Shown: positions 41,088-50,163, counted from the first letter of the stretch. The stretch: 64,000 nt of DNA from CAYOPZ01 sp964406005 (GCA_964406005.1 CAYOPZ010000010.1:24632-88631), one strand, 5' to 3'. Translations and numbers: made by a program. The notes: generated by a model from the sequence alone, not told the origin.

Positions 41088-44000
41088 TTATTTATCCCAG
41101 GTGTTGAGTCCGTGTTTTCTTGCATATTCCCTGGCCTGGTGCATGAAGGCCTGCATCCTCAGTTCTATAGCCGTATCCTCCTGCCCGTCATAGGGGATGT
41201 TCAGGTAGGGAATGTCCCCATGATCCTTTTTGAACTGCCTTGAAACGGCGGAAACCACTGTTCCCGGCATGCAGGTAAAAGGCAGGATATTGGTGATCCC
41301 CGAGATCCCGGTTTCAAACAAAATGACTGAGCTCCCGATGTTCAGGGCAGGATCCCCGTCATAATGCCTGTGTATATAAGGACTGCAGGAGGCAAGCATA
41401 TCCTCGACATGTACTTCCCTTTCCTCGTCGTATAATCCCTGAACTGTCTTATTGAGTTTATTGGCCGAGACTTTCTGGGAATAGGCCTGTATCTTTGATT
41501 TGAGTACACCACGGTAGTCGTTTTTCCACAGGCTGTCCCTTGTGTAGCGCAGCGTGGAATAGGTCAGCCATTCCGAGAAGGGCGCAATAAAGGTTTCGGC
41601 GCCGTATTTCTCCAGCCTGTCAACCAGGAACCCGCTGCAGAAGGCATTATCCCGCATGAAAATTTCCCCCACAATGGCAATGACGGGTTTCTTTACACTC
41701 TTGTCAAGTTCGATGGTTTCAAATTTCTTTCCGCATTCACCAAGCACCTTTGCCAGGTCCCCGGCTCCTTCTTCCACTGATTTTACGACGGCATCCAGGC
41801 ATTCCCTGTATACCTTTTCAGTTTCCCCCTGATTTACCTCGTAGGGTTTCCTTTCCTGTTTGAACTTTCTCAGCATATCCACGGCCACGAAACCTTTCCA
41901 TGCACGGAATCTGAATTTCGTTCCGTGTCCTTCGGCGATATCCGCATAAGATGAGTCATTGCTCGGAGATACAATCTTGGCTTCCTTGAAACCGAGCTTG
42001 TCAAACAGGACCTTCTGGAATTTATTATACTGCCCGAAGCGGCAGGGACCGTTATGATCAGGCATGAAAAAGCTGACTTTTGACGGGTCCGTCCCGGGCT
42101 CGTAAAGTTTTTTCAGAAAACTACCGGTTGTGCATATCATCGGGAAACACTCACGTGCCGAAGTATATTTCCTGGCCATGTCAAGGTCCTCCTGTGTCTG
42201 CATGGGCAGTACTTCTGACGGGATCCCGACACTCCTTGCTGCCGCAGCAATGGCATAGGCCCCGTCGTACATATACGGGAAGTAGAGGACCCTGTCTGTA
42301 CTGGGAGAATGATCCATCCGGCCCGGCCGGTAGATTTCTTTTTTCAGTTTTTCGGCCACCCTGGATCCCTTCAGGCTGTCAAGGAATGCCTCATACCGGG
42401 TGATCATGCCTGCGTCCGCACTGTGTTCGTCGATCTCTAACTCCAGGTAGGGTTTGCCAGCCATCTCCTCGTTTACAAAGTGGGCAAGGAATGAATCCGG
42501 TCCACACCTGAAATTCCCCATGTATATCATATTCAGTTTTGGATCCCTGGCAATGATCCTGGCGGCAGCAAGTACTTTTTGACCGTTGGGCCAGTACATT
42601 TTATTGTAGTCTTCCGTGATCTTCTCCTCCTCCAGGGGAAGGAAATCTATCGGAATGGGAAGTACATCAAGATTGATCAGTTTTTCCACCATGCTCAGGT
42701 TCAGGGCCGGATCTCCCGTGTTATAGGGTCTGCCAATAAGCACGACGCATTCTTTATCCCCGGGAAGGTTTGCAAGGACTTCCCGTCCCCGCTCTTTAAC
42801 CTTGGCCTCGAAGGCTTTCTGGTTGCTGTAAGCTTTTGCCATGGCCTGCACCACTTTCCGGCCGGGAATATTGAATTTCTCCTTCATGAAACCGGAAAGT
42901 TCCTTCTCCACCACCCTCCCGTAGTAACGGAAGTTCAGTGCCGGCACAAGAAGCTTTTCCTTCTGTTCATCTTCCAGTGCCGTTTTGACCATGAAGGGAT
43001 AGGATTGTATCCACGGGCAGTTACAATTGCTGGTCGGGTTGTCCTTATCGGCCTCGGCATTGATTATAAAAGGTGTAAATACGTGATCGACTCCCTTCTG
43101 CAGCAGGTTGTCAATATGACCGTGGATGACCTCTACCGGGAAGCAGGTTTCCGCCACGATCATTTCGAGGGACTTCTTGATAATGTTATTGTCGGATTCT
43201 TCCGAAAGGACAACCCTGAAACCGAGTTCCTCGAAAAAGGTCCTCCAGTAAGGGAATTGCTGGTAGAACACCATCAGTCCCCTCGGGATCCCGATGGTTG
43301 TAAGCCCTTTCTCATATTCCTGCTCCTGTTCGCTGTACCCCTCCATCAGGAGCTGCACACGCTCCTTGAAATAATCCGGGATCCCTTCACCTTTCCCCTT
43401 GCGTTCTTCCAGCTCATATTTTTCACAGCGGCCCCCGTAATAAAGCGGTTTGTTCTCCCCTTCAATTTTAACCCTGCGTATCTCGCACTGGTTGCTGCAT
43501 CCCTTGCAGGTGAACCGGGTAACCTTAAAGGGTGTTTTTGAAATGTCGAATCCCTTGAAACGTGTCTTCAGGTTGTTTTCCTTAATATGATCCCTGGCCA
43601 GCATGGCTGCCCCGATGGCTCCTGTAACATCAAAATGCGGGGGTACATGGATCTTTTTCCCGGTGACCTTCTCGAATGCTGCCACGACTGCCTTGTTGTT
43701 GGTCACACCTCCCTGGAAGAATATGTGGTCGCCGATTCGTTTCTTGCGGACAACCTTCTGGATATAGTTCTTGACGATGGAGTATGCGAGTCCCCCGATC
43801 AGATTCTCCTTCTCTACACCTTTCTGCTGGAATGAGTTCAGGTCCGATTCCATAAAAACCGTACAGCGGTCACCCATTGCTGCCGGCTTGGTGGCCCTCA
43901 GGGCATGCCTTCCGAATTCCTCGATGATGCTGATATCCAGCTTTTCCGCCTGCTCCTCCAGGAAAGATCCCGTCCCGGCAGCGCATACCTTGTTCATCTC

Positions 44001-45344
44001 AAAATCCACGACAACCCCGCTGTCAATACTGATATACTTTGAATCCTGGCCCCCGATCTCAAAAATGGTATCCACTTTGGGGTCAAATGCAATGGCCGCT
44101 GTGGCCTGGGCGGTGATCTCATTGCGTATCACATCCGCCCCGATAAAGTCCCCGGTCAGATACCGGCCCGAACCGGTGGTCCCGGCCGCTTTTACGGTTA
44201 CGCGGTCCCCGACTTCCTCGAAAATCTCCGACAGGCCTCTTCTTATGGCCTCAAGAGGTTTGGATGCGGTAGGAAGGTAACGCCTGGCAATCACACGGTC
44301 CTGCTCATCGATCAGGACCACATTGGTGCTGAGTGATCCGATATCAAGTCCCAGGTAAACCTCGATGGTTTGCCCTTCCGGAATTTTATGGACATCCTTC
44401 TGGTATCTGATTTTGGCTTCAACGAGCGGATCCAGGTGCTTTCCGCGCGACTTTTTTTCTTCCAGGTAATCCACCAGTTTATCGATCCCCTTGAACGCAA
44501 TCACCTCATCATCATCCATAAGTCCCAGGGCTGCCCCAATGGCACCCATTGATGCATGGTGTTCGGGAATGATCAAATCACCGTCACTGGCATGAAGCAG
44601 TTCCCTGAATGCTCTGATCACACCGGCATTGGCTGCCACACCTCCCTGAAACGTGACCGGAAATTCAAGCTTTTTCCCGCGGGCCATGGTACTTACAAAG
44701 TTTCTCGCCACGGCAAAGCAGAGTCCCGCAACAATATCATGGACGGGAGTGGCAATCTGCTGCAGGTGAATCATATCACTTTTTGCAAACACACTGCACC
44801 GTCCTGCAATTCTTGGGGGATTCTTGGATTTCAGGGCCATCTCCCCGAATTCCTTTTCAATGGATACCCCGATCCTGTGTGCCTGCTGGTCGAGGAAAGA
44901 TCCCGTTCCTGCTGCACAAACCGTATTCAATTCAAAATCCGACAACTTAGAGGCCTCATTGTCAGAACCGTTCATCAGTATGAGCTTCGAATCCTCCCCT
45001 CCCATCTCAATGATTGTCTTGACTTCCGGATGAAAATGAGTCACCGACTTTGACTGGGCAATGACCTCATTTATGTAATGTCCGCCCAATATCTCCGAGG
45101 CAAGTTTTCCTCCGCTTCCGGTAAAAGCTGTCTTTTCAAATACACTTTTCCCGTATTCGGACTGAAGCCTTTCCAGAATCGTCCTTAATTTCTCAAAGGG
45201 ATTTCCGTGACAATAATCATAGTGTTCGGTCAGGACCTCACCGCTTTCATTCAGAATAACCGTGTTGATTGAAATGGAACCTATATCTATTCCCAGGTAA
45301 TTTTTCCCGATGTTTTCCGAAACTCCGGATTGTTCCGATCTCAT
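41088..45344 (-). CDS. Fused double CoA-dehydratase activase (BcrA/BadF/HgdC-type) with DUF2229-like part
   Basis: 1418 residues. Two ASKHA ATPase units of the BcrAD/BadFG type occur in tandem, at about 15-290 (YLGIDIGSISINTVIL ... GSFLDQQAHRIGV) and 330-590 (YLGLDIGSLSTNVVLI ... GSFLEEQAEKL), both with CAAGTGSFL whose Cys binds the activator iron-sulfur cluster. A cysteine cluster TCKGCSNQCEIRRVK (near 610) and a DUF2229-like and HgdB-like region follow to the C-terminus. Activators of this type drive reductive dehydration of 2-hydroxyacyl-CoA by ATP-dependent electron transfer. The fused arrangement and very long C-terminal part are usual in anaerobic Bacteroidota; the substrate is unknown. 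Confidence 0.85.
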   Translation of the reverse strand: MRSEQSGVSENIGKNYLGIDIGSISINTVILNESGEVLTEHYDYCHGNPFEKLRTILERLQSEYGKSVFEKTAFTGSGGKLASEILGGHYINEVIAQSKSVTHFHPEVKTIIEMGGEDSKLILMNGSDNEASKLSDFELNTVCAAGTGSFLDQQAHRIGVSIEKEFGEMALKSKNPPRIAGRCSVFAKSDMIHLQQIATPVHDIVAGLCFAVARNFVSTMARGKKLEFPVTFQGGVAANAGVIRAFRELLHASDGDLIIPEHHASMGAIGAALGLMDDDEVIAFKGIDKLVDYLEEKKSRGKHLDPLVEAKIRYQKDVHKIPEGQTIEVYLGLDIGSLSTNVVLIDEQDRVIARRYLPTASKPLEAIRRGLSEIFEEVGDRVTVKAAGTTGSGRYLTGDFIGADVIRNEITAQATAAIAFDPKVDTIFEIGGQDSKYISIDSGVVVDFEMNKVCAAGTGSFLEEQAEKLDISIIEEFGRHALRATKPAAMGDRCTVFMESDLNSFQQKGVEKENLIGGLAYSIVKNYIQKVVRKKRIGDHIFFQGGVTNNKAVVAAFEKVTGKKIHVPPHFDVTGAIGAAMLARDHIKENNLKTRFKGFDISKTPFKVTRFTCKGCSNQCEIRRVKIEGENKPLYYGGRCEKYELEERKGKGEGIPDYFKERVQLLMEGYSEQEQEYEKGLTTIGIPRGLMVFYQQFPYWRTFFEELGFRVVLSEESDNNIIKKSLEMIVAETCFPVEVIHGHIDNLLQKGVDHVFTPFIINAEADKDNPTSNCNCPWIQSYPFMVKTALEDEQKEKLLVPALNFRYYGRVVEKELSGFMKEKFNIPGRKVVQAMAKAYSNQKAFEAKVKERGREVLANLPGDKECVVLIGRPYNTGDPALNLSMVEKLINLDVLPIPIDFLPLEEEKITEDYNKMYWPNGQKVLAAARIIARDPKLNMIYMGNFRCGPDSFLAHFVNEEMAGKPYLELEIDEHSADAGMITRYEAFLDSLKGSRVAEKLKKEIYRPGRMDHSPSTDRVLYFPYMYDGAYAIAAAARSVGIPSEVLPMQTQEDLDMARKYTSARECFPMICTTGSFLKKLYEPGTDPSKVSFFMPDHNGPCRFGQYNKFQKVLFDKLGFKEAKIVSPSNDSSYADIAEGHGTKFRFRAWKGFVAVDMLRKFKQERKPYEVNQGETEKVYRECLDAVVKSVEEGAGDLAKVLGECGKKFETIELDKSVKKPVIAIVGEIFMRDNAFCSGFLVDRLEKYGAETFIAPFSEWLTYSTLRYTRDSLWKNDYRGVLKSKIQAYSQKVSANKLNKTVQGLYDEEREVHVEDMLASCSPYIHRHYDGDPALNIGSSVILFETGISGITNILPFTCMPGTVVSAVSRQFKKDHGDIPYLNIPYDGQEDTAIELRMQAFMHQAREYARKHGLNTWDK

Positions 45345-45420
45345 GGCGATTGGTTGAATGCAAAAAAAATCAATATAGGTTCAGGAGGTACAATTACAAC
45401 CAAAAAATAAATAATTCTAA

Positions 45421-45461
45421 ATGGTTTAAAATTTGAAATTACTGAAATTTTGTCAAACCAT
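45421..45461. promoter_or_regulatory. Imperfect 14-bp hairpin upstream of the activase gene
   Basis: ATGGTTTAAAATTT (45421-45434) pairs with AAATTTT (45445-45451) and AAACCAT (45455-45461), separated by a 3-base bulge (GTC) and a 10-base loop. It lies about 77 bases upstream of the activase ATG at 45344, in an AT-rich intergenic region. It could be an operator or a leader hairpin; no protein partner can be named. Confidence 0.35.
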
Positions 45462-45529
45462 CATTATTTTGATTCTATATAAATAAGATATTTGGTCCGG
45501 CACCCTTGAGGACCGGGATGCCGACGAAG

Positions 45530-47329
45530 CTAATCCAGTTTAAGAACAGCGAGAAAGGCGGACTGGGGAACTTCAACGTTTCCGACCTGACGCATTTTCT
45601 TTTTCCCTTTCTTTTGTTTTTCCAGGAGTTTGCGTTTTCGGGTGATGTCTCCTCCGTAACATTTGGCCGTTACATCTTTTCGCAGGGCCCTGACGGTTTC
45701 CCTGGCAATGACTTTTGCCCCGATGGCAGCCTGTATGGCAATGTCAAACTGTTGCCTTGGAATGAGTTCCCTGAGCTTTTCGCAGACACGCCGGCCGAAA
45801 GCATAGGCATTGTCCCTGTGTATAAGGGTTGAGAGTGCATCGACCATTTCCCCGTTCAACAATATGTCCAGCCTGACAAGGTTTGCTTTCCGGTAACCGA
45901 TCTGGTAATAATCGAAGGAGGCATAACCTCTGGATATGCTTTTTAATTTATCGTAAAAGTCAAATACAATTTCAGCCAGAGGCATATCAAAAGTTACTTC
46001 CACCCTGTCGCTGGTAAGATATACCTGATTTTTCAATGCGCCCCGTTTGTCAATACACAGTTTCATGACAGAACCCACATATTCGGTCTGTGAAATCACC
46101 TGGGCACGGATATACGGTTCCTCTATATATTCAATATGAGTGGGTTCCGGCAGGCCCGACGGATTATGAACCTCTCTTGCTTCCCCCTTCGTTGAATGCA
46201 CCACGAACGATACATTCGGCACTGTGGTGATGACATTCATATCATATTCCCTGTCCAGCCGCTCCTGCACGATCTCCATGTGCAGCAGCCCGAGGAACCC
46301 GCAACGAAAACCAAAGCCCAGGGCAGCCGAAGATTCCGGTTCATATACAAGAGAAGCGTCATTCAGCTGGAGTTTTTCCATGGATTGCCTTAACTCTTCA
46401 TAGTCATCCGCATCCACAGGGTATATTCCGGCAAAGACCATGGGTTTCACATCTTTAAAACCCTCGATTGCCTTTTCGCAGGGCCTGTCCACATGGGTTA
46501 TGGTGTCTCCCACCTTTACTTCGCTGGAATTCTTTATCCCTGATATAATATACCCCACGTCCCCGGCACCTAACTGGTTCCTCGGTTCGTTCTTTAGTTT
46601 GAGGACCCCGATTTCGTCTGCATTGTACTTTCTTCCGGTCGCAATAAACTTCACATAATCATTTTTCCGGAGGGTACCGTTAAAGATCCGGAAATAAGCA
46701 TAAATCCCCCGATAGGAATTAAATACGGAATCAAATATCAGGGCTTCCAGGGGCTCTCCGGGATCGCCCGCGGGCGGGGGAATCCTCTCCACGATGCTTT
46801 CAAGCACCCTGTCAACGCCCATGCCTGTCTTCCCGCTCACCGGGATAATATCCTCCGTTGCACATTCTATCAGGTCCCTGATCTGGTCAGTCACCTCTTC
46901 CGGTTTGGCGGCTTCCAGGTCCATTTTATTCATGACAGGGATAACCTCCAGTTCGTTTTCAATTGCAAGGTACAGGTTGGAGATGGTCTGTGCCTGTATC
47001 CCCTGCGTTGCATCCACAACGAGCAGTGCGCCCTCGCATGCTGTAATGGACCTTGATACTTCATAGGAGAAATCCACATGCCCTGGCGTATCGATCAGGT
47101 TGAGGTAATAGGTTTTCCCGTCTTTCTTGTATTCCATCTGGACCGCATGGCTCTTTATGGTGATTCCCCGTTCCCTTTCCAGATCCATATTGTCCAGTAT
47201 CTGCTCCTGGAGTTCCCTCTCCGATACGCTCTTGGTCATCTCCAGCATACGGTCTGCCAGGGTGCTCTTGCCGTGGTCAATGTGGGCGATGATACAGAAA
47301 TTCCTGATCTGGTGGGTCGAATTGGACAT
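45530..47329 (-). CDS. lepA: Elongation factor 4 (LepA)
   Basis: 599 residues from the ATG at 47329 (IRNFCIIAHIDHGKSTLADR), the conserved beginning. The open frame extends to 47392, but a -7 box lies inside that extension (47347-47354), so the extension is not transcribed. G-domain motifs AHIDHGKST, DTPGHVDF and NKMD are present, and the C-terminal LepA domain ends with KRKLLEKQKKGKKKMRQVG. It is a ribosomal GTPase linked to subunit biogenesis and back-translocation. Confidence 0.97.
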   Translation of the reverse strand: MSNSTHQIRNFCIIAHIDHGKSTLADRMLEMTKSVSERELQEQILDNMDLERERGITIKSHAVQMEYKKDGKTYYLNLIDTPGHVDFSYEVSRSITACEGALLVVDATQGIQAQTISNLYLAIENELEVIPVMNKMDLEAAKPEEVTDQIRDLIECATEDIIPVSGKTGMGVDRVLESIVERIPPPAGDPGEPLEALIFDSVFNSYRGIYAYFRIFNGTLRKNDYVKFIATGRKYNADEIGVLKLKNEPRNQLGAGDVGYIISGIKNSSEVKVGDTITHVDRPCEKAIEGFKDVKPMVFAGIYPVDADDYEELRQSMEKLQLNDASLVYEPESSAALGFGFRCGFLGLLHMEIVQERLDREYDMNVITTVPNVSFVVHSTKGEAREVHNPSGLPEPTHIEYIEEPYIRAQVISQTEYVGSVMKLCIDKRGALKNQVYLTSDRVEVTFDMPLAEIVFDFYDKLKSISRGYASFDYYQIGYRKANLVRLDILLNGEMVDALSTLIHRDNAYAFGRRVCEKLRELIPRQQFDIAIQAAIGAKVIARETVRALRKDVTAKCYGGDITRKRKLLEKQKKGKKKMRQVGNVEVPQSAFLAVLKLD

Positions 47330-47346
47330 ACTCGGAAAATGAGCTA

Positions 47347-47354
47347 CAAAGTTA
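47347..47354 (-). promoter_or_regulatory. Candidate -7 box for lepA
   Basis: On the minus strand it reads TAACTTTG, fitting TAnnTTTG, 18 bases before the ATG at 47329. It supports the short start over the upstream in-frame ATGs. No TTTG is found at the -33 position. Confidence 0.4.
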
Positions 47355-47410
47355 ATTAAATTCGCGACCCGGCTACGCGGATTTTCCATCACGGTCCCGC
47401 TATATATAAG

Positions 47411-47480
47411 AGAAAGCAGATATAAAACCGCAGTTGGAAATCATAGATTTAAGGCTGCTCTTCCCGGTATCTGGTCATAC
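47411..47480 (+). repeat. Hairpin repeat copy E (mosaic arms) upstream of lepA
   Basis: Left arm 47411-47426 is identical to the left arm of copy A (AGAAAGCAGATATAAA) and the 34-nt core (47427-47460) differs from A at two positions only (both C to T, one turning a G-C pair into a wobble). Immediately after GCTGCTCTT the sequence changes: the right arm TTCCCGGTATCTGGTCATAC is not the complement of the left arm, but resembles the right arms of copies B and C. The copy therefore looks like a recombinant of two variants. It lies between lepA and groEL. Confidence 0.75.
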
Positions 47481-47494
47481 AAAATGTCAGTAAA

Positions 47495-47523
47495 TTGCGC
47501 AAAACGGAATTCGCCGGTTGCGG
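47495..47523 (-). repeat. Degenerate inverted half-copy after repeat E (D4)
   Basis: On the minus strand it begins CCGCAACCGGCGAATT and ends GCGCAATTTA, keeping the start of the core and the GC-rich end. It follows copy E after an AT-rich spacer, repeating the A-D2 and B-D3 arrangement, so the two-part unit is a stable feature of this family at two separate loci. Confidence 0.55.
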
Positions 47524-47542
47524 TTTCACAGGGTCCGATTAA

Positions 47543-47580
47543 AAAGAAGCCGCCCCGGAACAATCCGGGACGGCTTCTTT
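47543..47580 (-). terminator. Intrinsic terminator after groEL
   Basis: AAAGAAGCCGTCCCGG on the minus strand pairs with CCGGGGCGGCTTCTTT around a short loop, followed by further T residues. It is a strong GC-rich hairpin flanked by A/T runs on both strands, so it could work in both directions. It begins 26 bases after the groEL stop. Confidence 0.8.
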
Positions 47581-47605
47581 GAAATATATATGGAAGTGAC
47601 TCTTG

Positions 47606-49246
47606 CTACATCATGCCTCCCATACCACCCATGCCTGGTGCACCGCCTGCAGGCATCGGAGGCTCCGGTTCGGGTTCATCCACCAGTACGCATTCGGTTG
47701 TAAGCAGCATACCGGCAATGGAACTTGCATTTTCAAGTGCTATGCGTGCTACTTTTGTCGGATCTATGACACCGGCCTTCAACAGGTTTTCATATTGCTC
47801 AGTCCGCGCATTAAATCCGAAGTCGGCCTTTCCTTCCTTGACTTTCTGCACGGCGACCGATCCGTCGACACCGGCATTTTCGGCAATGATCCGCAAAGGT
47901 TCTTCGAGCGCCCTCCTGACAATTGCAATCCCGGTATTTTCATCTGCATTGTCGCCTTTTACCTTATCCAGTGCGTCAATCGCTCTCAGATAAGCAACTC
48001 CTCCTCCCGGAATTATGCCTTCCTCAACGGCTGCCCTGGTAGCATTCAGCGCATCATTCATCCTGTCCTTCTTCTCCTTCATTTCAACTTCCGAAGCGGC
48101 ACCGACATACAGCACGGCTACTCCGCCTGCAAGCTTGGCCAGCCTTTCCTGAAGCTTCTCCTTGTCATAATCGGATGTGGTATTTTCGATCTGAACCTTG
48201 ATCTGGTTTACCCTTGCCTCAATGTTTTTCTTGTCACCGGCTCCGCTTACGATCGTGGTATTGTCCTTATCTATCGATACTTTTTCACATTGTCCCAGCA
48301 TATCAAGTGTTGCACCTTCCAGTTTCAATCCCTTTTCCTCTGAAATCACGGTACCCCCGGTCAGTATGGCGATGTCTTCAAGCATCTCTTTCCTTCTGTC
48401 ACCGAAGCCGGGAGCTTTCACCGCAGCCACTTTCAACGAACCCCTGAGCTTGTTTACCACCAGGGTAGCAAGTGCTTCCCCGTCCACATCTTCGGAAATG
48501 ATCAAAAGAGGCTTGCCTGTTTGTGCGCTGGATTCAAGCACCGGCAGAAGGTCTTTCATAACAGAAATTTTCTTATCGAAAAGAAGAATGTACGGATTTT
48601 CCAGTACGGCTTCCATTTTATCCGTATCTGTTACAAAATAGGCTGAGATATAGCCCCTGTCAAACTGCATTCCTTCCACGACATCAACGTATGTGTCGGT
48701 TACCTTGGCTTCCTCGATGGTAATGACACCTTCCTTCTTTACTTTACCCATCGCTTCGGAAATCAGTTTCCCGATTTCCATATCATTGTTTGCGGAAACG
48801 GATGCCACCTGCTCGATCTTGGTATTATCATCGCCTATTTCCTCAGACATATCCTTGAGACTGGCGATGACCTGGACAACTGCCTTGTCAATGCCTCTTT
48901 TAAGATCCATGGGGTTGGCACCGGCTGTCACGTTTTTCAGACCCACATTCACGATGGACTGTGCCAGCAGTGTTGCGGTTGTGGTTCCGTCACCTGCATC
49001 ATCATTGGTTTTGGAAGCGACTTCCTTCACCATCTGGGCCCCGAGATTCTCGAATTCCTCCTTGAGTTCGATCTCCTTGGCCACGGTTACACCATCCTTG
49101 GTAATCTGCGGTGCACCGAATTTCTTTTCTATAACAACATTCCGGCCTTTCGGACCGAGCGTTACTTTCACCGCATCGGCAAGAGCATCGACTCCCTTTT
49201 TCAGAAGATCTCTTGCTTCAATGTTATACTTAATCTGTTTTGCCAT
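47606..49246 (-). CDS. groEL: 60 kDa chaperonin GroEL
   Basis: 546 residues, full length, starting MAKQIKYNIEARDLLKKGVD and ending with the glycine-methionine tail (GGAPGMGGMGGMM). The ATP-binding motifs VTLGPKGRNVVI and AGDGTTTATLLAQ are present. It forms the double-ring chamber for protein folding with GroES, encoded immediately upstream with a 31-base gap. The pair is transcribed from the groES side. Confidence 0.98.
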   Translation of the reverse strand: MAKQIKYNIEARDLLKKGVDALADAVKVTLGPKGRNVVIEKKFGAPQITKDGVTVAKEIELKEEFENLGAQMVKEVASKTNDDAGDGTTTATLLAQSIVNVGLKNVTAGANPMDLKRGIDKAVVQVIASLKDMSEEIGDDNTKIEQVASVSANNDMEIGKLISEAMGKVKKEGVITIEEAKVTDTYVDVVEGMQFDRGYISAYFVTDTDKMEAVLENPYILLFDKKISVMKDLLPVLESSAQTGKPLLIISEDVDGEALATLVVNKLRGSLKVAAVKAPGFGDRRKEMLEDIAILTGGTVISEEKGLKLEGATLDMLGQCEKVSIDKDNTTIVSGAGDKKNIEARVNQIKVQIENTTSDYDKEKLQERLAKLAGGVAVLYVGAASEVEMKEKKDRMNDALNATRAAVEEGIIPGGGVAYLRAIDALDKVKGDNADENTGIAIVRRALEEPLRIIAENAGVDGSVAVQKVKEGKADFGFNARTEQYENLLKAGVIDPTKVARIALENASSIAGMLLTTECVLVDEPEPEPPMPAGGAPGMGGMGGMM

Positions 49247-49277
49247 TTTAACTTAAATTTTTATAGAATTTTTTTTT

Positions 49278-49556
49278 TCAGATGATCGCCAGTATATCTG
49301 ACTGCTTCATGATGAGGTAATCCTTACCGTCAATGGTCAGGTCCGTACCCGAATATTTTCCGTATAGTACGGTGTCCCCCTTCTTCACTTCCATTTTTTC
49401 ATCGCTGGTCCCCGGACCCACCGCCATAACAGTTCCTTTCTGTGGTTTTTCTTTTGCTGTATCGGGAATGATGATCCCGCTGGCTGTTTTTTCTTCCGCC
49501 TCCATCGGTTCAATAAGAACCCTGTCGGCCAATGGTTTGATTTTTAAATCCGCCAT
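49278..49556 (-). CDS. groES: 10 kDa co-chaperonin GroES
   Basis: 92 residues from the ATG at 49556 (MADLKIKPLADRVLIEP), the conserved start; the open frame extends 29 codons upstream but without family similarity. GroES mobile-loop and roof regions are recognisable (EEKTASGIIIPDTAKEKPQ; VLYGKYSGTDLTIDGKDYLI). It caps GroEL. A perfect 18-bp palindrome lies about 72-89 bases upstream of the start. Confidence 0.96.
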   Translation of the reverse strand: MADLKIKPLADRVLIEPMEAEEKTASGIIIPDTAKEKPQKGTVMAVGPGTSDEKMEVKKGDTVLYGKYSGTDLTIDGKDYLIMKQSDILAII

Positions 49557-49627
49557 TTTCGTATTCTTTATGGTTAAACAATTTTCAAATTCGAGAACTT
49601 CCTTTTCACATTTTATGCCAAACCCGT

Positions 49628-49645
49628 TCATGGACCGGTCCATGA
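49628..49645. promoter_or_regulatory. 18-bp perfect palindrome upstream of groES
   Basis: TCATGGACCGGTCCATGA is its own reverse complement over all 18 bases. It lies 72-89 bases before the groES start codon in a non-coding region. It does not match CIRCE (TTAGCACTC-N9-GAGTGCTAA). It may be an operator for heat-shock control of the groESL operon or a short dyad in the leader. Confidence 0.4.
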
Positions 49646-49760
49646 GGTACGGACGACATTTTTACATCCGCTTCCCCGGGGAGACTTTTTAAACCGTAAT
49701 TATAATTAATTGATCCTATGATATTTATCTATAATTCGTATCCGATGGGGAATAAAAATT

Positions 49761-49796
49761 AAAAGTGTCAGGTTGTCATAGATGCCTGACACTTTT
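49761..49796 (-). terminator. Intrinsic terminator after secG
   Basis: AAAAGTGTCAGG (49761-49772) pairs perfectly with CCTGACACTTTT (49785-49796). On the minus strand the hairpin is followed by TTTTAATTTTTATT, giving a good T-run for secG, whose stop is 26 bases upstream. A weaker A/T end on the other side could serve the plus strand. Confidence 0.75.
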
Positions 49797-49821
49797 ATAG
49801 TATATCTGCATGTCCGGAATC

Positions 49822-50163
49822 CTATTGATCTTCCTGACTGCTTTCCGCATCAGGCGTGGTGGTCGGGAAAGTTGGTATTGCAGTCGGGTCTATCACATTA
49901 TTAATCTGGTCTTCTAACACGGATCTTTCTTCCTTCTCTCCTCTCGGAATTGACAGGCTGCCGATCACACTGAACAGCATCAGGGCGACCGCCAGGGTCC
50001 AGGTGGACTTCTCGAGAAAATCCGTTGTCTTCCTGACCCCCATGAACTGGTTTGATGACTGGAAATTTGATGCAAGCCCTCCTCCCTTCGAATTCTGAAC
50101 CAGAACGATCAGGATCATCAGAATACAGACGATCAGGACCAGTACGGAACTTAAAAGATACAT
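49822..50163 (-). CDS. secG: Preprotein translocase subunit SecG
   Basis: 113 residues with two membrane helices: one at the N-terminus (LLSSVLVLIVCILMILIVLV) and one near 55-72 (WTLAVALMLFSVIGSLSI), joined by a loop with the SecG pattern VQNSKGGGLASNF. The C-terminal tail is acidic and rich in Thr/Pro. It is a small part of the SecYEG channel. It follows the gene at 50171-50878 with an 8-base gap, in the usual groESL-secG-LptE-like cluster order of Bacteroidales. Confidence 0.93.
   Translation of the reverse strand: MYLLSSVLVLIVCILMILIVLVQNSKGGGLASNFQSSNQFMGVRKTTDFLEKSTWTLAVALMLFSVIGSLSIPRGEKEERSVLEDQINNVIDPTAIPTFPTTTPDAESSQEDQ

Noticed and set aside
42579..43541. 320-codon ORF antisense to the activase gene
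   Set aside because: It is long because the activase is long and GC-balanced; no domain is recognised and no start signal is seen.
45500..45529. Terminator after lepA
   Set aside because: GGTCC/GGACC pairing is weak with a GC-rich interior and no T-run follows on the minus strand.
47330..47392. Longer N-terminus of lepA
   Set aside because: The extra 21 codons have no similarity to LepA and overlap a -7 promoter box; MSNSTHQIRNFCIIAHIDHGK-type start at 47329 fits the family.
49557..49643. Longer N-terminus of groES
   Set aside because: GroES is about 90-95 residues and begins MADLKIKPL here; the extension has no family similarity and includes part of the palindrome.
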